A stretch of 64,000 nt of DNA, from assembly GCA_030374765.1 (NCBI GenBank), contig JARGXX010000111.1, positions 124,001 to 188,000 of the forward strand, in the 5' to 3' direction. Every line of letters starts with the position of its first letter. Position 1 is the first letter of the stretch. The notes beneath the pieces were generated by a model that ran no database searches, was not told where the DNA came from, and saw only the letters and a list, made by a program, of their open reading frames with translations. Shown in pieces: positions 34,447 through 47,861 of the stretch. Source of the DNA: Agarophyton chilense. Lineage: Eukaryota; Rhodophyta; Florideophyceae; Gracilariales; Gracilariaceae. Made by a program: the position numbers and the translations under genes.

Positions 34447-35956
34447 CTGCATTCTTCCACCCATATGTCGCTTTGCTAGATGAATATGCTCGAGGATATC
34501 ATGAAAAACATTAATTAATACCGCCTTGACTTCACGTAAGCATCCGCCTGACAAACAGAGCATTGTCATAGCTCACATCACAACCCCACCTCAGGCGATT
34601 GAGTTTCATATTATTTTCCAACTTTCAGAAAGACCACAGCCGTGCCATCGAAATTTCTTGAAAAGGTCTCGTCGCCAACAATTTTACCATCACAAACACT
34701 TGTGCAGTAGGTAAAATTTATTTTTGGAGCGCCGCTGTAACTTTGCCTTTTAACATTGTGAGAAACTGTTTTGCATATTCACCTACACTTCTTTTCCTGT
34801 AGAACACCGCTATTCTATACCTTTCTATACGTTTTGTCAGCCACTTAATCTAGCATTGGTACGCTTAGCGTATCAAAATCTTGGCTTTTGCCTACAGCAC
34901 AACGAGAAGCAATCGTTTCTGAACAGTACTACAAGTTCGATATGGGTCATAAGGCACGTGTTTTACATCTTCCCTGTCAAATGAGTTGTACGATCTGTTC
35001 TTACGAGTAGCCTGTACCAAATCACAACAGATATAACACAAAAGCTATACCACAACAATCACCAGATTCCAAAGCACTATCGGAACCTTAGGTTTAATGA
35101 AGCCTCGAAAGCCGCACTGGAATAGAACCGGAGTACGAGACAAGCCCAAACAGAGGGGCAGTACTGAGCGCTTGGCTTACTGGTGGCCAGAGACAAAGAT
35201 ACCCAGCGAGTAGGAGGAAGCAAAGAAAGGGGGCGAATGGTTGAAGACAGGGGAGAACTGACTGTGCTTATGGGTTCGGGTCACCACAGAAAAGGTCGGG
35301 GGTAAAAGGGGGAAGATGTTCTGCCCTTTCTCTTGGTCAAAAACCTCGAGGAGTAGAGGTTTATATAGACATTTATATCACTGGTTCGTACCTAGGACTT
35401 CATGCTTCTTTATTCTGTGTCATAACTCAGGGTTCCCAGATTCATCTTGTTCCAGCTTCAAACCAGCAGGATTGTTCCGTTATATAGGGAACACCGAGGA
35501 TAATTCTTGGGATCATTTCCAGTGCCGTGCGGCGTGGAAGCGCGCCGCACGTTCGTTTTTGTGGTATGAATAGCTCAATCCGCGTGGAGGTGCTGTAGCG
35601 TGCCGCTATCTGCTTCATTGATTTCCCTTCTGCATAGCGCGCACTGGTGCTATCAGTCTTGCGCAATTGAGTCGGGCGTAGCGGATTGATGTTGGGCACG
35701 GCGACGTGGTCTCCAGCATGTCGACTGAACGTGCCCTCTGTTTGTGCAGGGGCGAGGTGTTTGGAACAGCGACACTCGGCGCCCTGCTCAATGTAGCATG
35801 CACCATACTCTTATGAGATAGCGGTTGCCATAGATGTTGTATCTCCCGCGACGAAATTTTTTTTTTCTATTTTGGAGCGGTGTCCAAACACACCATAACA
35901 GCCCCTCGTAGTCAGTCTCCACATATACTATGATATACTTAAAATGAACGAGTTGG
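34447..35956. other. no supported gene
   Basis: Short frames at 34526-34714, 35316-35573 (+) and 35442-35806 (-) lack domains. A poly-T run lies near 35858. The right part may hold the 3' end of the minus-strand gypsy relic, but integrase signatures were not found. Confidence 0.35.
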
Positions 35957-38900
35957 TCAGACCACCGCGTGGTTATGGGGATAACAGTGCGCCGGGTGTA
36001 TACAAAAGTCAGTGGGCGATGGTCGGTATGCAGTACAAACTGTATTCCCAGTAACTACCATTTCCACTTTTTTAAGCTCCGAAGAATAGCTACCGCTTCT
36101 GTCTTCTTTACTCCGGAGACTTTTTTGGACGTCCGTAGCGATCTTTACACAAATAAAAAAACCAAGGTTGTTTTCATCTGGATTCTTTCGGATCCAACTA
36201 CCTACTTTGTTGTCTGACCCATCAGTTCGGACAACAATTTTTTTTGTCTTCGACCGCATATGGTAGAATTGAATTCTCAGCCATCTATCTCCTGGTTTTA
36301 ATGAAGGAGTTTTCCATTTCTGGTTTTACTGGAGAGCACTTCTGAGCTTGCGAGCAGCATTGAGGGGATGGAAAAGATGGTAATACTGTTCGATGAATTG
36401 GTGGTAAGATTCGGCTGCGTCCAGAAAGATAATAAGTAGTTTGACTGTTTGCAATCGTTCCGAGTTCTTGATTGCTTCCAACTTCACCCAGTTTTCCGAT
36501 TTCGGTGTCCAAGAGCAAAACCCCGAGTAGCTGTATTGTCCCTGGTCCAAAGCGACAGATATCCAATCTAATAAGATTTGTTAATTGTGTGAGTCTGTTC
36601 ACATCGTCACTAAGATTGCCAGCATGATAAGCCATGAAGATGTAGAAGATGATGATGTCACTAATATATCCTTTGAGATAAAGCACGTCTTTGGAGATCT
36701 TGTCCATCAGCTGTTCAAAACTGGCAAACATGGTTTTGATACTAAAATCCGTGAAACATATTCTATAATGCGCGTCGTCTCACCGAAACGCGATATTTTT
36801 CCTATCCTATTCAAGAATTCAGAAGCAGACATATCCTCCAATTAATCAAGAGGAGTGAAAAAACGGCATCTCGTCCCGTGACCGATCGAATAGCGTCCAC
36901 AAAGACCTGTACGTGTGGCAAAGGGTTGCCAAAGTCTGGCAAGAAGCGGTTGAGGCAGCGGAGATCGATATATGGTCGAAACTCGTCCTTATCTCCCATG
37001 CCGTCTTTCGACTGCACACTGAGAATTGAGAACGAGTTCGCTGATTCTTCCGGGCCTGGTTCGAAATCTTTAGGCTCTACCTATCGCCTGATTTCTGCAT
37101 GTAGCCGGTTCTCATGGCTTTTCGATACAAAGTTCGCGTGACTCTATATACGAGATTTTTATGCTGCATTTATACGCAGTACAGTGAGGCAGTGATGGCG
37201 TCCACCTGACAGGCGGATTTCTTATTTCCGTTTTAGAGATTCTGCAACTTCTTGGGATACTCTGTTTGGTATATTAGTCATTTCTTGCAGTAGTTCTGTG
37301 TTTTATTCTACCTGATCTGATATGGGGGATTGCTTTTCTTTCGATTTGTTGAGGGCCTGTAGGACTGCTCAAACAGTATAACCAAAACGAAAAAAATGTG
37401 GAAGTCCAATGATCAAATTGCGCACAGGCGGCATCTGCATCAGATCTGCTGTTAGGAATGCAGTTCGAGGTTCATTCTCCACGCTAATTATTGCCAGTGC
37501 TTTACGCTTGGACATGAATTTCTCAGGGCCGTCTTGGAAGTTCCCACTAACATCTTTGAACATTATACACTACTTCATCGAACATGTCTTCGAGATGACC
37601 TTTAGATTTGTGTAGAAAACAACAATACCCTTTCAGTCAGTCTTCTTGATTCGAAATGAGGTGTATATTAGTTCTATTGCATCGTCTGGAGTGCCTCAAA
37701 ATGAGCTCAAAGTCGGCTGCGTTGGCCCTGCGGCTTTTGCGCGCTTCGAAAATCATTGGGATCCTGGATCATTCTTGTGTTATATTATCAATATACGGAG
37801 CTCTGCATCAAAACACCGAGGAGAACCGTAGTCGTTCGGCGCATCTCATGGTTTATACACATGCAGGACCTGCATGTTAGCCACCTAAGGTTCAGCTTTC
37901 TCGGTTGTCTCGCAGTTTTTGCCAGGCTTCCATTTCGTTCAGAATCTAAATATTCGCTTCTTCTTTCCCAGTTGCTCCCTGGTGCCTATGCGAGTCTGTT
38001 TGACTTTTCTTGCGCTCATTTTTGCCACTATATGCTGTTGTTACGTGTGACATGATGGTGAGAGTTGAAGTGCGAGCAGCGCTTCTTTCGTAAACAGACT
38101 GCTTCTTTGTCTCATTATTTCTGATTGCTTTGGGCTTTTCTGTTTGACGTTATACAAAAAGCGATGAATCCATTGTGATCGCATTTCAGTCTTGTCTGCG
38201 ACAGACATGCATGGCGTGCCCCGATTCGACCATTTCTAGGTAATGAGTGTCGCTTCGCAAGAAAAATGCATGAAATTCTGTAGCCTGTAATGAAAACCCT
38301 AGATGGAGACCAATATCAGCTTCTCATCGTCACCTCGTCTTCCCGAGCAAGACATGAGATTAGTGACTCGAACACTGTATTCTTAAACCAATTCAAGAAT
38401 GACTAAACTCATCGTCATCAACTTGCGCACGAACTGGTCTCCGATACGCGGTGACTCGAAATTATATAGATATCGATCATGCACGTCTTTGCAGCCCATT
38501 TCAGTCAGATTTTCCCCTCGCATTGTCTGTCCGAATAATTTAATGTGGTTATCAGGCCAGAAAATCATTGTTTAGTTTGTCAACCGTGAGCCGATGGCAA
38601 GGCTTTGAAATTTCCAAGAAACTCGAAGTGATCCTTGAAAGAGTTTGACTCACTTCCGTGAAACGATTTTCAATTTAGAAGGTGGCATATCACACCGCGA
38701 GAGATGCTCAGTGACTGCTGGTAACTGCGCGGTGCGTGTGCAGTGGAAATGATACCTCGAGTAGTGCCAATGCGCCTCCCAGCTCATTCAATGTGCTTTA
38801 TGCTTCAGTCCAAATATGATGAACGTCTTATAGTCTGTAGATAAACTCTACCTTCAGAGGTGAACCCAAATCGTCGTACTCGACTGCAGCCAGCTCGTGG

Positions 38901-39049
38901 TAATATTTTTCTAAATTCACAAGTGAGGCAGACGTTGATTTCATCTGTATTTCTTGCCGGCGCAATAAAACAATAGTAAGTTGTTTTCCGCCATATCGCC
39001 GAATGAGAAATATGTGAGAGGCGAACTTCGATCGTCGAATGGAAAACAA
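35957..39049 (-). mobile_element. Ty3/gypsy retroelement relic, pol and probable gag
   Basis: A fossil gypsy-type element on the minus strand. The RT start is clear at 37017-36811 (DEFRPYIDLRCLN, NPLPHVQVFVD), followed by a decayed RT core (36731-36285, with YISDIIIF in the place of the YxDD-containing string) and an RNase H part at 36259-35957 (VVRTDGSDNKVG). Protein-like pieces upstream (37563-37369 and between about 37640 and 39049) stand where gag and protease are expected but lack decisive motifs. LTRs and integrase are not recognised. Broken, with many breaks, and old. Its outer limits are uncertain. Confidence 0.65.
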
Positions 39050-41420
39050 GGAGCGCGGAGGCTCGATAAGAGTTTAAATCAGACGCCTGCCGGGTCTTCT
39101 TTGTATATTAGCCCATCACCTGTCATTAAATCTGGGGCGGAGGCGACTTCGTACTGGTCGAATACATATCGAAGACAAAATCAGAAGCCTACGAACTTAG
39201 TGACAGCTTCAAACCGAAGTGAACGTAGTGTGGTGTCACAGCCTGTTCCCATGGGTTAAAAAACTTCTTGGTAGATAACGGCTAGCTTGAACTAACTTTT
39301 TAAAGCCCAGAATCAGTGCAACTGTAGTGTATCGTTGGCCCGACGATACTCATATTTTTTTAACACGGCTGCTCAGGTATTCCCTTTGATTGTTCACCTT
39401 ACTGCATCTCCACGGATTTCAATAATTCCTAAAGGATTTTTTCCTCAAAAAAGGAAATCGCTCTGCTTCTCTCTGTTCTCCTTATCAGTTTATTTGTCAC
39501 GCAATCGTGCCTCGTCATCAGTAATAACAATGTAGTTAACCTTTCTACTCTTCATCAACTTCTCGGTAATTTCTAACAACCACTTTTACTGAAACCCCGT
39601 CAACCCAGATGAGTACTTTAGATCTACGGCCTCACTACTTCTTGTAATTTCCCAGGATCGGCATATAGACCAAGCTCGACTTTCGGTTCTACAAAATTCT
39701 GTAAATGAAAAAGCTTAATCTATAGTATATCTCAAAAACCTGATGTGTTGCTTCGGAGCTTTTCAATGTGCTTGTTAATAGCTTTATAGTAACTTTCAAA
39801 GTTCAAAGACGTTCGGTGTTATGTTCACTCGACTCCAGGTTGGCAGGAAACGATTTTTTCCCAACTTTTCCCGTACTAAAAGTTCTCTATTTCATCAAAA
39901 TCGAGTTTCATACATTGTAAACGGTTCTCATAGAGTGCACGGAACAGTAGAAGCGGTATCCCAGCTGATTTTTTGTGCCAATCACAAATATTTCGCGGGG
40001 ATCAATTTCCTCTGAGATGACATGATGTCTTGCACTGTTCTATCATGCGAACACGGAAATACAGTACTTCTCTTCCAGCAGCTTTAAAATAGAACGAGGG
40101 TTTCATACCTATTCTTTTTCTACGCGTACATTTTCCACTTCCAAACATAATAAAAAAATCCATATCCTCCAAAGCAAATTGAAAAAAAGATGTTTTCTCG
40201 TTTTCTAAATAAGCTAACCGGTTTAGAAACAGGACACATCTGCAAGAAAAGAAGAAATCGTTGAGGTTTTTGTATCACATGGTGGGACTTCTTGCCAGCC
40301 ATGTATAGATTTTCGGTGTCTAGGATATAATCATCTGCCTCAAGGATGAACGTATTTTGGGAGCAGCCGTAACAAATGTAAATGTTCTTGGAAGGTCGGG
40401 CATAGAGTGAAACTTATCTGATGTAAGCTTCTTTCTATTTCATTTCAGAAAAAAATAAACCAATATTATTCATGACCGGAGACATGGGTATACCACTGTT
40501 TCACATTGAAATGTGATAGCTTCTGAAAACTGCCCCCAAGCAACCGAAAATGCTTTGCAGAGTAGTCGATTTCCATGCCCATCTGTTTCAAATCTTAAGA
40601 TTATTGGTGTCAGAAGTAAGATATTCTTGACCTCTTTCTTTCGTTCTTACGTTTGGGGATGCAGAGTTTTGGTAATTTTTCTAGGATTGTGGTTATCCAC
40701 TACTTTCTCTCCTTTGACTACGTTTAATGGGTCTGTGTAGGTTTTTAATCACTTTAAAGGGACCTTAATAAGCAGACAGTAGCCATTGACTGATTTCTAA
40801 TGTCTTCTTTGTTTTTTGATACTAGAGGTCTAAACATTATCAATTTTTTCGACCCAGGATTATGAAATTTGATGCCCTCAAATAAGGACATGTATTCAAT
40901 CTTGTGATTTTCTGATGCTTACATATCAAGACCGCCTTTTCCATAACATCAACTGTGGTGCATAAATTCTTCAGTAGCTTTCTTTTAGCTTTCTTTTTGC
41001 TCTCTTTTCAAGAATTCTGTTTCTTCGGAAGAACCATGTTAGATAGTCAAAAATCTTTTATTTGTTCTGAATCTTCTTTGGCAGCGTTGGGTGAAAGGAC
41101 CTTTTTGTCGAGATATGATCCTTCAATGCCCTGGAGGTATTCAGAGTTTCGAAATCAGTCCTTGGATAGAATCCTATAGATTGTTTCATCAACATGTCTA
41201 AGATTTATACCTTTTTGAGCCCCGGGGGCCGCCTTTCCACTTTGTTTCATTTAAGAAATTGGAAACCTGATAGTGCGTAAATAGCGAATCAGTTTCATAG
41301 GCTTAGTATAAAAAAAGTATACGCCGCTGAATTCTACAAATGGTATTTTTTGTCACAGAGTAATGTACGATGGGTTTGCAGTCTACTACGTGCTAAATAG
41401 TGTAGAAGCCATCTTTTGAA
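39050..41420. other. AT-rich stretch, no supported gene
   Basis: AT-rich with Lys-, Ser- and Phe-rich short frames on both strands. Minus-strand frames around 40300-41000 are somewhat protein-like (GIPMSPVMNNIG near 40490, ADDYILDTENL near 40340) and could be an old reverse transcriptase, but spacing and frames are not good enough to call a family. Confidence 0.3.
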
Positions 41421-42459
41421 TGTGAGACGGAGTGCTGAACTTGAACATAAATATCAGTGGAAATGAAACATTTCCGTTATTGAAAGGCCCGAAGAGATGA
41501 ACGTGATATACTTATTCCAAAATCATTCTCTTCTTCATGAGCTTTTTCAAACGGTGCTCAGCCTATGCACTTTTGTCTATAGTGACTAGGAGTCAGAATC
41601 TTTCGCGTCTGGTTAAATTCGTTGGCTGTGGAATGACTTTTCAACCCTTTGATTTCGGTGTAAATAGAATCAGGAGTTTCTAACTATACAAGGCTTCCCG
41701 AGGAGAGGCACTAACAAAAAGATATGCTTTCAAACTATACCCAAATAAGTTGTTTGCATAAAACATTCGTGGCTCCACTTGTGGCAGCTCCTCATTAAGC
41801 GTTACATCAAAAGTCGCCCCCAACTCTTTATGACGGGCATAGGCTTATCATTTCATGGCGGCGTCCTAGACAGCTCCAGAACAGTTCAGACACACACGCT
41901 GTCTTCTGTCTACGCTGAGGGCACTTCGACAGATTCAATGAAAGACAGAGGGTGTTTTGCCCAACAGGAAGCGCTTCAATGATCTCCTGATAATCGGTAA
42001 AGGCCTCACAGATCTTTTATTTAACTTGAGGTACATTATCGAGCAGCAAACGCCACACTGGATCCCATGTGAGAAACTTCTTACATTTCGATAACGTTGA
42101 AGGTCTCGAAGCCAAAGAAAATGAAGACTGTGGGCGGTTTGGTATCGGTTAAGGTCTTGCAAGAGAGATCTTGTAGAAGTTAGAGTCTCTTTTATAGATT
42201 CGTAGGATGTCTCAAAGAAGCGGAGACGCGATACTACTCGAAAGATACGACTCTGTGCTTTTAGCTTACTCTCATTGCTGCTCACAGCGTCTAAAGCAGC
42301 ACGTCAACCACTAAGAATGTAATAACTATAGTTCTTTTGGCAAAACCGCCAGTGGTCGTTTTGGTGCCATCGACGGTATAAAAACTGTAGATGCTGCTGG
42401 CACTTCATACGCGTGCATTCCAGCAGTGACCTAATGCTCTACGCATTTTGCAACCCACA
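41421..42459 (+). repeat. left LTR (copy A) of the 1.05-kb LTR family
   Basis: Starts TGTGAGACGG and ends CAACCCACA. Aligns from end to end with the copies at 47862 and 50466. Clear shared blocks are AAGGCTTCCCGAGGAGAGG near 41690 and GAAGCCAAAG near 42110. It is the most diverged of the three copies by eye. Flanks show no matching 5-bp duplication with copy B. Confidence 0.65.
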
Positions 42460-45400
42460 TGCAACTGGTACGTTGCGGGGAGATTAGATTGTCCCAAGCA
42501 CTTTTGAGTAGCTGTAATTTGTACAGTCTGCTTTTTTTGAGAAACAAATCAAGCGACGAAGTGGAAGGGAGTGATGGTGAATGTTGAGATGGTTAACGTC
42601 TCCAGTTACAAAGAAATAAAACTAAATCCCTTTTTTACATCATTACGTGGCGAAATGATTTTAGTCTGGGTTTGTCTCTCTATCTAATACGTAAACCTTT
42701 GACATAACAAGGACTCCTAGCCCTCCCATTAAATGGATAGTGCGAAAGTAAGTCTACTGTTTTATTCCAAAATAGTGCAATAGTAGTTGTGGCCATTTCC
42801 AGTCTTTGGAATAATTTACCCCACGATTTTAACATATATGCCACCTAGTCTGTTTGACTTAGTCAAATAGCAAGTGTACGATGTCCAAGTTTTTGGATTT
42901 TTACCGAGAATGAGATTTATCCTATTCAGTTTAATTGTCGATGGAGTTTCATCGGACATGATTTATTGAACTTGTTTCTCAAATCTCAAAAATTCGAAAC
43001 TGTTGTGCAAGGTTCCTGTTGTACACTATAAATCAAGATGTCCATCATGCCCATCATGCCCATCCCAGGCCGACATTTTCCACTTCCCCTTGTGTGCCGT
43101 TGGTGTAAGCAATGATTTGGGAAAGGCCATCGATTACATTATCTATTTTAGTCTCACCAAAAACGTCTTTTATTTTGAATGTCAGCCTTCATGTGACCCG
43201 AATCGAATGCTGCGAGTACTATGCTTCATTCGAAGGTATGTGTGGTATACCATATTCTGATACATTTTTTACCTGTGTGTTTCAGGGTCTGCAAGCTTTT
43301 CCATGAGATTTTATTCCCTAAAACAATACAATAAGTGATCATTACAATTCAAAATAAATAATAGGCAATCAATGCTTTTTATTGTGACCAAAACAGGTTT
43401 CAACTGGTTTTTTTCAACAAAAGAAACCACTTTCGTTATTGAGAATAGAAGGCAGAACTTCTTTTCCGTCAATGCTGAATGGAGAATGACATTTATCGCC
43501 AAGCTTTTTGCTATCTATGGTGTTGCCAAAAAAGCTTCAGTACGCATACCATCCGCATTCAATTGAACTTTTTTCGTTTTTCGCTTGGTAGCATGGAATA
43601 TAAAGTCAGCACCTGTAGCAGTAAGAAAGTGGTCTTATTCTACGTTCTGGAATGTTTTCAGAAATGATTAGTATCTGTATTGGTTCCCGAGTCGAGTAGA
43701 GCTCAGTCTTGGTTTTCAATCTTTGCTAAACAGGCACGAGCAAATACTGCAATAACCCTTGCTTCCCCCATCATCCTCTGACTTACCTCGCGAGATACAG
43801 CCTTTGAAGAATTGATACTTTCATTTCATCCCATCTTTTATATATGTTAATAATATTTTTGGGTTTGGTCTGGGGTTTGAGGGAGCTCCTCCAGCATCGT
43901 TCTGCATTACGTACATGTTTTTGTGCATATGTGACAAACGTCTTATCCAATGTCTGCATTTCCTAAAAGGATATGGTTTGCTTTCGAAAATGGTTGTTTA
44001 TATATCATTCGCGTCGATACTCGTTCTTTGTTAGCAGCGTCTTTTGCGCCCATTCTCAACGCAGCCATTGAAGAAATAAGCTCACTTACATTATCTGTTG
44101 CAAAAGCGTTACAATTGCTTGTTTTTATTGAATTTTTGTATTTATCGCATCTAGAATTTCAAGAATTTCTGTTAATGTGTCAATGTTTCTTCCAATTTCT
44201 TCTTTATAGGTACCCTACGAAATTGCAACCGCTGTAGTCATCTTGGCTATTCTAAATGTTGCACATTTGAACCATATCGCTCTCCAAGCATTTAAAGCAT
44301 CACTTTCGAGTTGTTAACGTAGTTTTGAACGATCCGTGAGAAACCAAGGGTAAGGAATTTTGGTTTCCGTAGTTCGGTTGTCACTTCATTCAAATATATG
44401 AATCGTAGTGTGACGAAATTACATATTTCATCATGAGTGAAAAATCCATAGACATCACGGTGTGCTTACAGCTTTTCTACTGTAACATAAGTCTTCCTAC
44501 GTAATTTTCCGTGGCTTTCTCAAAGAGGAATCTACAGGTATTGAGATTGTCAAGGTAAACCAGTTAAAGATGCTGGAGGTGACTGAAGTCAATCTTGGCT
44601 TTTTGTTGCCAGATTTCTTTAACCAGTCAAGAGTATCTACAGCGGTTGTCAGTTTCACCAGTGTATCTACATGGCGAGCGTACTGATCCGTATCAATCCT
44701 AAAAATGTCAGGGTTAGATGCTAACCAAAATGACGCAAACTGATACAGCATCCCGTCTGAAAAGCGTTTTTTCGGGGCTGTGGCGACGTATGGGCAAGTT
44801 CAGGTTCGTGCTTTTCATGAATCTTCTGAATAACCAGTCGTAACGGAGACTCTTACAGTTGATGATGAAAACAGCTGGAAACGTGTACCCAGAGCTTCAA
44901 TGTAAATGAACTTATATCTCGCCGCAAAACCTCCGAAAAGAACAAAACGGAGCATTCGAAATTTTTGGCGAGCGCCCAGCATTGAAGACGACTGGCTAGA
45001 AAAAAGTCCTACGGGTCAATGGCCAGCAGGATAGTCTCTTTACTTCTGGAAAGAGAAGCAAGAAAATGTTCGTGTATTTACTACAGTGACAAGAATACTA
45101 AAAAAGCGAAACGTCTTACAAGCCATACTCCGCCTGATTCATTCGGGTTTCACGGAAGGCACGGCACATTCGGAGTAGTACTGAAGAATGCAACGTTATA
45201 TAATTTCTGATGTGAAGAAGCTGTCTCAAGGACCATTAATGTTGGAAAGTCACAACACTTAACGCAGCGTACCCTGATCTAGCGTTTAAATCTTTCGGAC
45301 ACCCGCCATCAAAGGGAGAGGCTTTCAAATCTAGAATCCGTTTGAACTATAGGGCATCTCAATCTGGAGTACTTACTGTCACGGTCTACGCATCGCATTC

Positions 45401-45700
45401 CGTTTCTACTGTACGCGTGCTTCGCTTTTAATTATAGAGTTTGGACCATGAGATGAATGAAATTCTTTTGGGCGACCGTGTCGAAAGTGAATATGCTAAA
45501 TGCTGAACGATCATCTCACCCATTTCCGGAAAGATATAAAAAATGGGCACATAAATGAACTACATATCGAAAACCTGAAGCTCGCCGCTGCACAAAAACC
45601 AAGACTTGTCCAACATGGCTGCAGATGCCAACTCAATTGAACTTTCTGAGCGCCATGCGGCTGAAATTGGCAAAGACACCAAATTTCCTCTTGATCAGGC
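42460..45700. other. 5' interior of the 1.05-kb-LTR gypsy element, gag not recognisable
   Basis: AT-rich. Short frames on both strands without capsid or zinc-knuckle signatures. A minus-strand frame 44751-44497 is somewhat protein-like but unassigned. A small CATCATGCC tandem lies near 43045. Confidence 0.35.
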
Positions 45701-47861
45701 ATTCAACAAGATCATAATCGATGCCAAGACCATGGAAATTCTAGAATAAGGTTAACATTGCTGTAACCGATACTCCAAGACTACAAGAACGTCTTCCGAA
45801 ATAATCTTGGTTCCAACGAACCAATTGACGTATCTTTGCATGAAATTAATCAGAATGAGAAAATGAGGCTTTAGAGTCCCTCACAATCGTTACTCACTTT
45901 GGAAACGAGACTTTTTCATCAAGAAGACATGTGAGCTCGACGATATTGATTCGGAAACCTTCGTTAGCCCCAAACGTCCTACATGCTCTCTCCGTTCCAA
46001 AACCTGGTTCAACAAATTTACAGCTTCCTGTATATTTTTGTGAACCGAATGCTCCACCTGGATCCATTTATTTCTCTATGAAACATCTTAAATCCAAACT
46101 CCAGGACATTTCTGGAAGCTTATGCTTCTCAAAAATTGGACAATTCGGTGGACGCCTTAAAAAGTTGATGCATTGGATCCATGGTTTCATTCAAAGCGAA
46201 ACACGAGACGGCCCTGTTGGCTACCACTTCATCATTCCTTCGCGTCTGGCAAAAAATCCCGGCTCAACCTATAGGCTGGAATATTAACTCTATTCGCACA
46301 AGAAGTGCAGTTCGGCATAAGTATCATATCCGATAACGGTCTACATTATCAAAACTATTATTTCTATTCATTGGTATCTAAGAAGAACTCTATAGTGAAG
46401 AGCGAGCTGCAGTAGTTCGTATGCACAACAAAGTGGATCCAGAACTATATTCTCGCAGACGCCGAAGAAATTGCTTGCCTTCATCAACAAGTTGACGGGT
46501 GCTACACCACGTCAGAAAGGCGTACGAAGCAAGGTCTTCGCAATCCTTTAGTATGCATCTCATAAGGCGTTTAACATGATGCCTCTTTCACTGGCATCAA
46601 ATATCAACCGGCGGTCTCCGTCAAGCTAGCATATTCCAAGCGAGAACCATTTCTATGCGTTTTAAAAAATGGATCTGAGTCGCACTGGGCGGAAGAACTC
46701 ACCCACGTTCTCGAGTACGACAAAAATGCGTCCACAGAATGGGTGCGCCACAAAAAATTGTGTTTCCAATCCGGTGCCTTCTCTGGAAAATCCATGATCT
46801 GGTTTGGTCCCGAAAAGAAATAATTCGCAATCATAGAAGCAATGTGGTGCCTCGAGTATCTGGTCATAGTTCTAAAGATTAATAAATATAAAGATCACGC
46901 AAAGGTCGTACATCTGTACTACCTTTACGGTAGAAACCAAAGAATTGCAATCCATACAAAGCGAACTGATGCCCTGGGTGATTTTGCTTATTGCGTTCCG
47001 ATACATTGTAGAACACCTTCCCAGCGAGATAAACGTCTAGGTAAACATGATTACATTGTTAGTCATCAAACCTGCACGCAAGATAAGGGCCGCAACGGTA
47101 TTACGAGTTGCGGTTGTCATGATAGCTCCAAGTAGCACAGATACGGACTTCAAGCTCGATCGGATCACCGTTAAATATATCGAATAGATTCAAAATCGTT
47201 CTACACAACTTCAACCAAATAAGTTCCGAAAGACTGATAAATTGGTCAAGGACTAATGAAACGATTTATGAATTCCGACAGACACGAAACTTCCCCACCA
47301 ACCATTGTGAATAGCTGCACACACAGCTCATGGGAGTCATTATTCCTTCAACATGATTATGGCTGACGTAGAGGGGTATTTATAATAGAAAGTAACGGAT
47401 ATTATCTTTAGATATTTTGCAGGCCGGTGCTTTCTTTGCCTTTAGACTCAGTTGAGGATGACTCTTTTCCTTCATGTTGGCATTCATTGCATTTGGAACG
47501 TCCCAACGAGCTCCTGCATTTTGGGTCTTGCTACACGTCTCTCGCCAAGATTAATAGCTCTATGTCTTCATCTTCAAAGTAGAATACATAGGGTACGTGT
47601 CGCTCATCCCTTCCCGCAAAACTACTTCAAACGACGTTGCGGAAAAGATGATATAATTGGGTTTTTGCGTTTTGCGTTTAAATACAGTAGGGATCCGACA
47701 GATGCTTTCATTTTGAAAAGAAGTGTCGCAAAGGCTCTAGAAAAAACAGTTTTCTCTCCGCACTTCACGCTTTACACTGTCCGTGTTCACACGTATTAAT
47801 GAAGGTAGTATGCCAAGAGTTTCCACAAAAATGTCGAGCACTTTGTGGCCGCCGTCATTGG

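Noticed and set aside
40330-40580. Penelope-like or copia reverse transcriptase on the minus strand (GIPMSPVMNNIG, ADDYILD)
   Set aside because: The motifs are in different frames in AT-rich DNA, and no flanking RT blocks or endonuclease were found.
43030-43066. CRISPR-like or satellite repeat (CATCATGCC units)
   Set aside because: Only two to three short units without spacers; a minor tandem slip.
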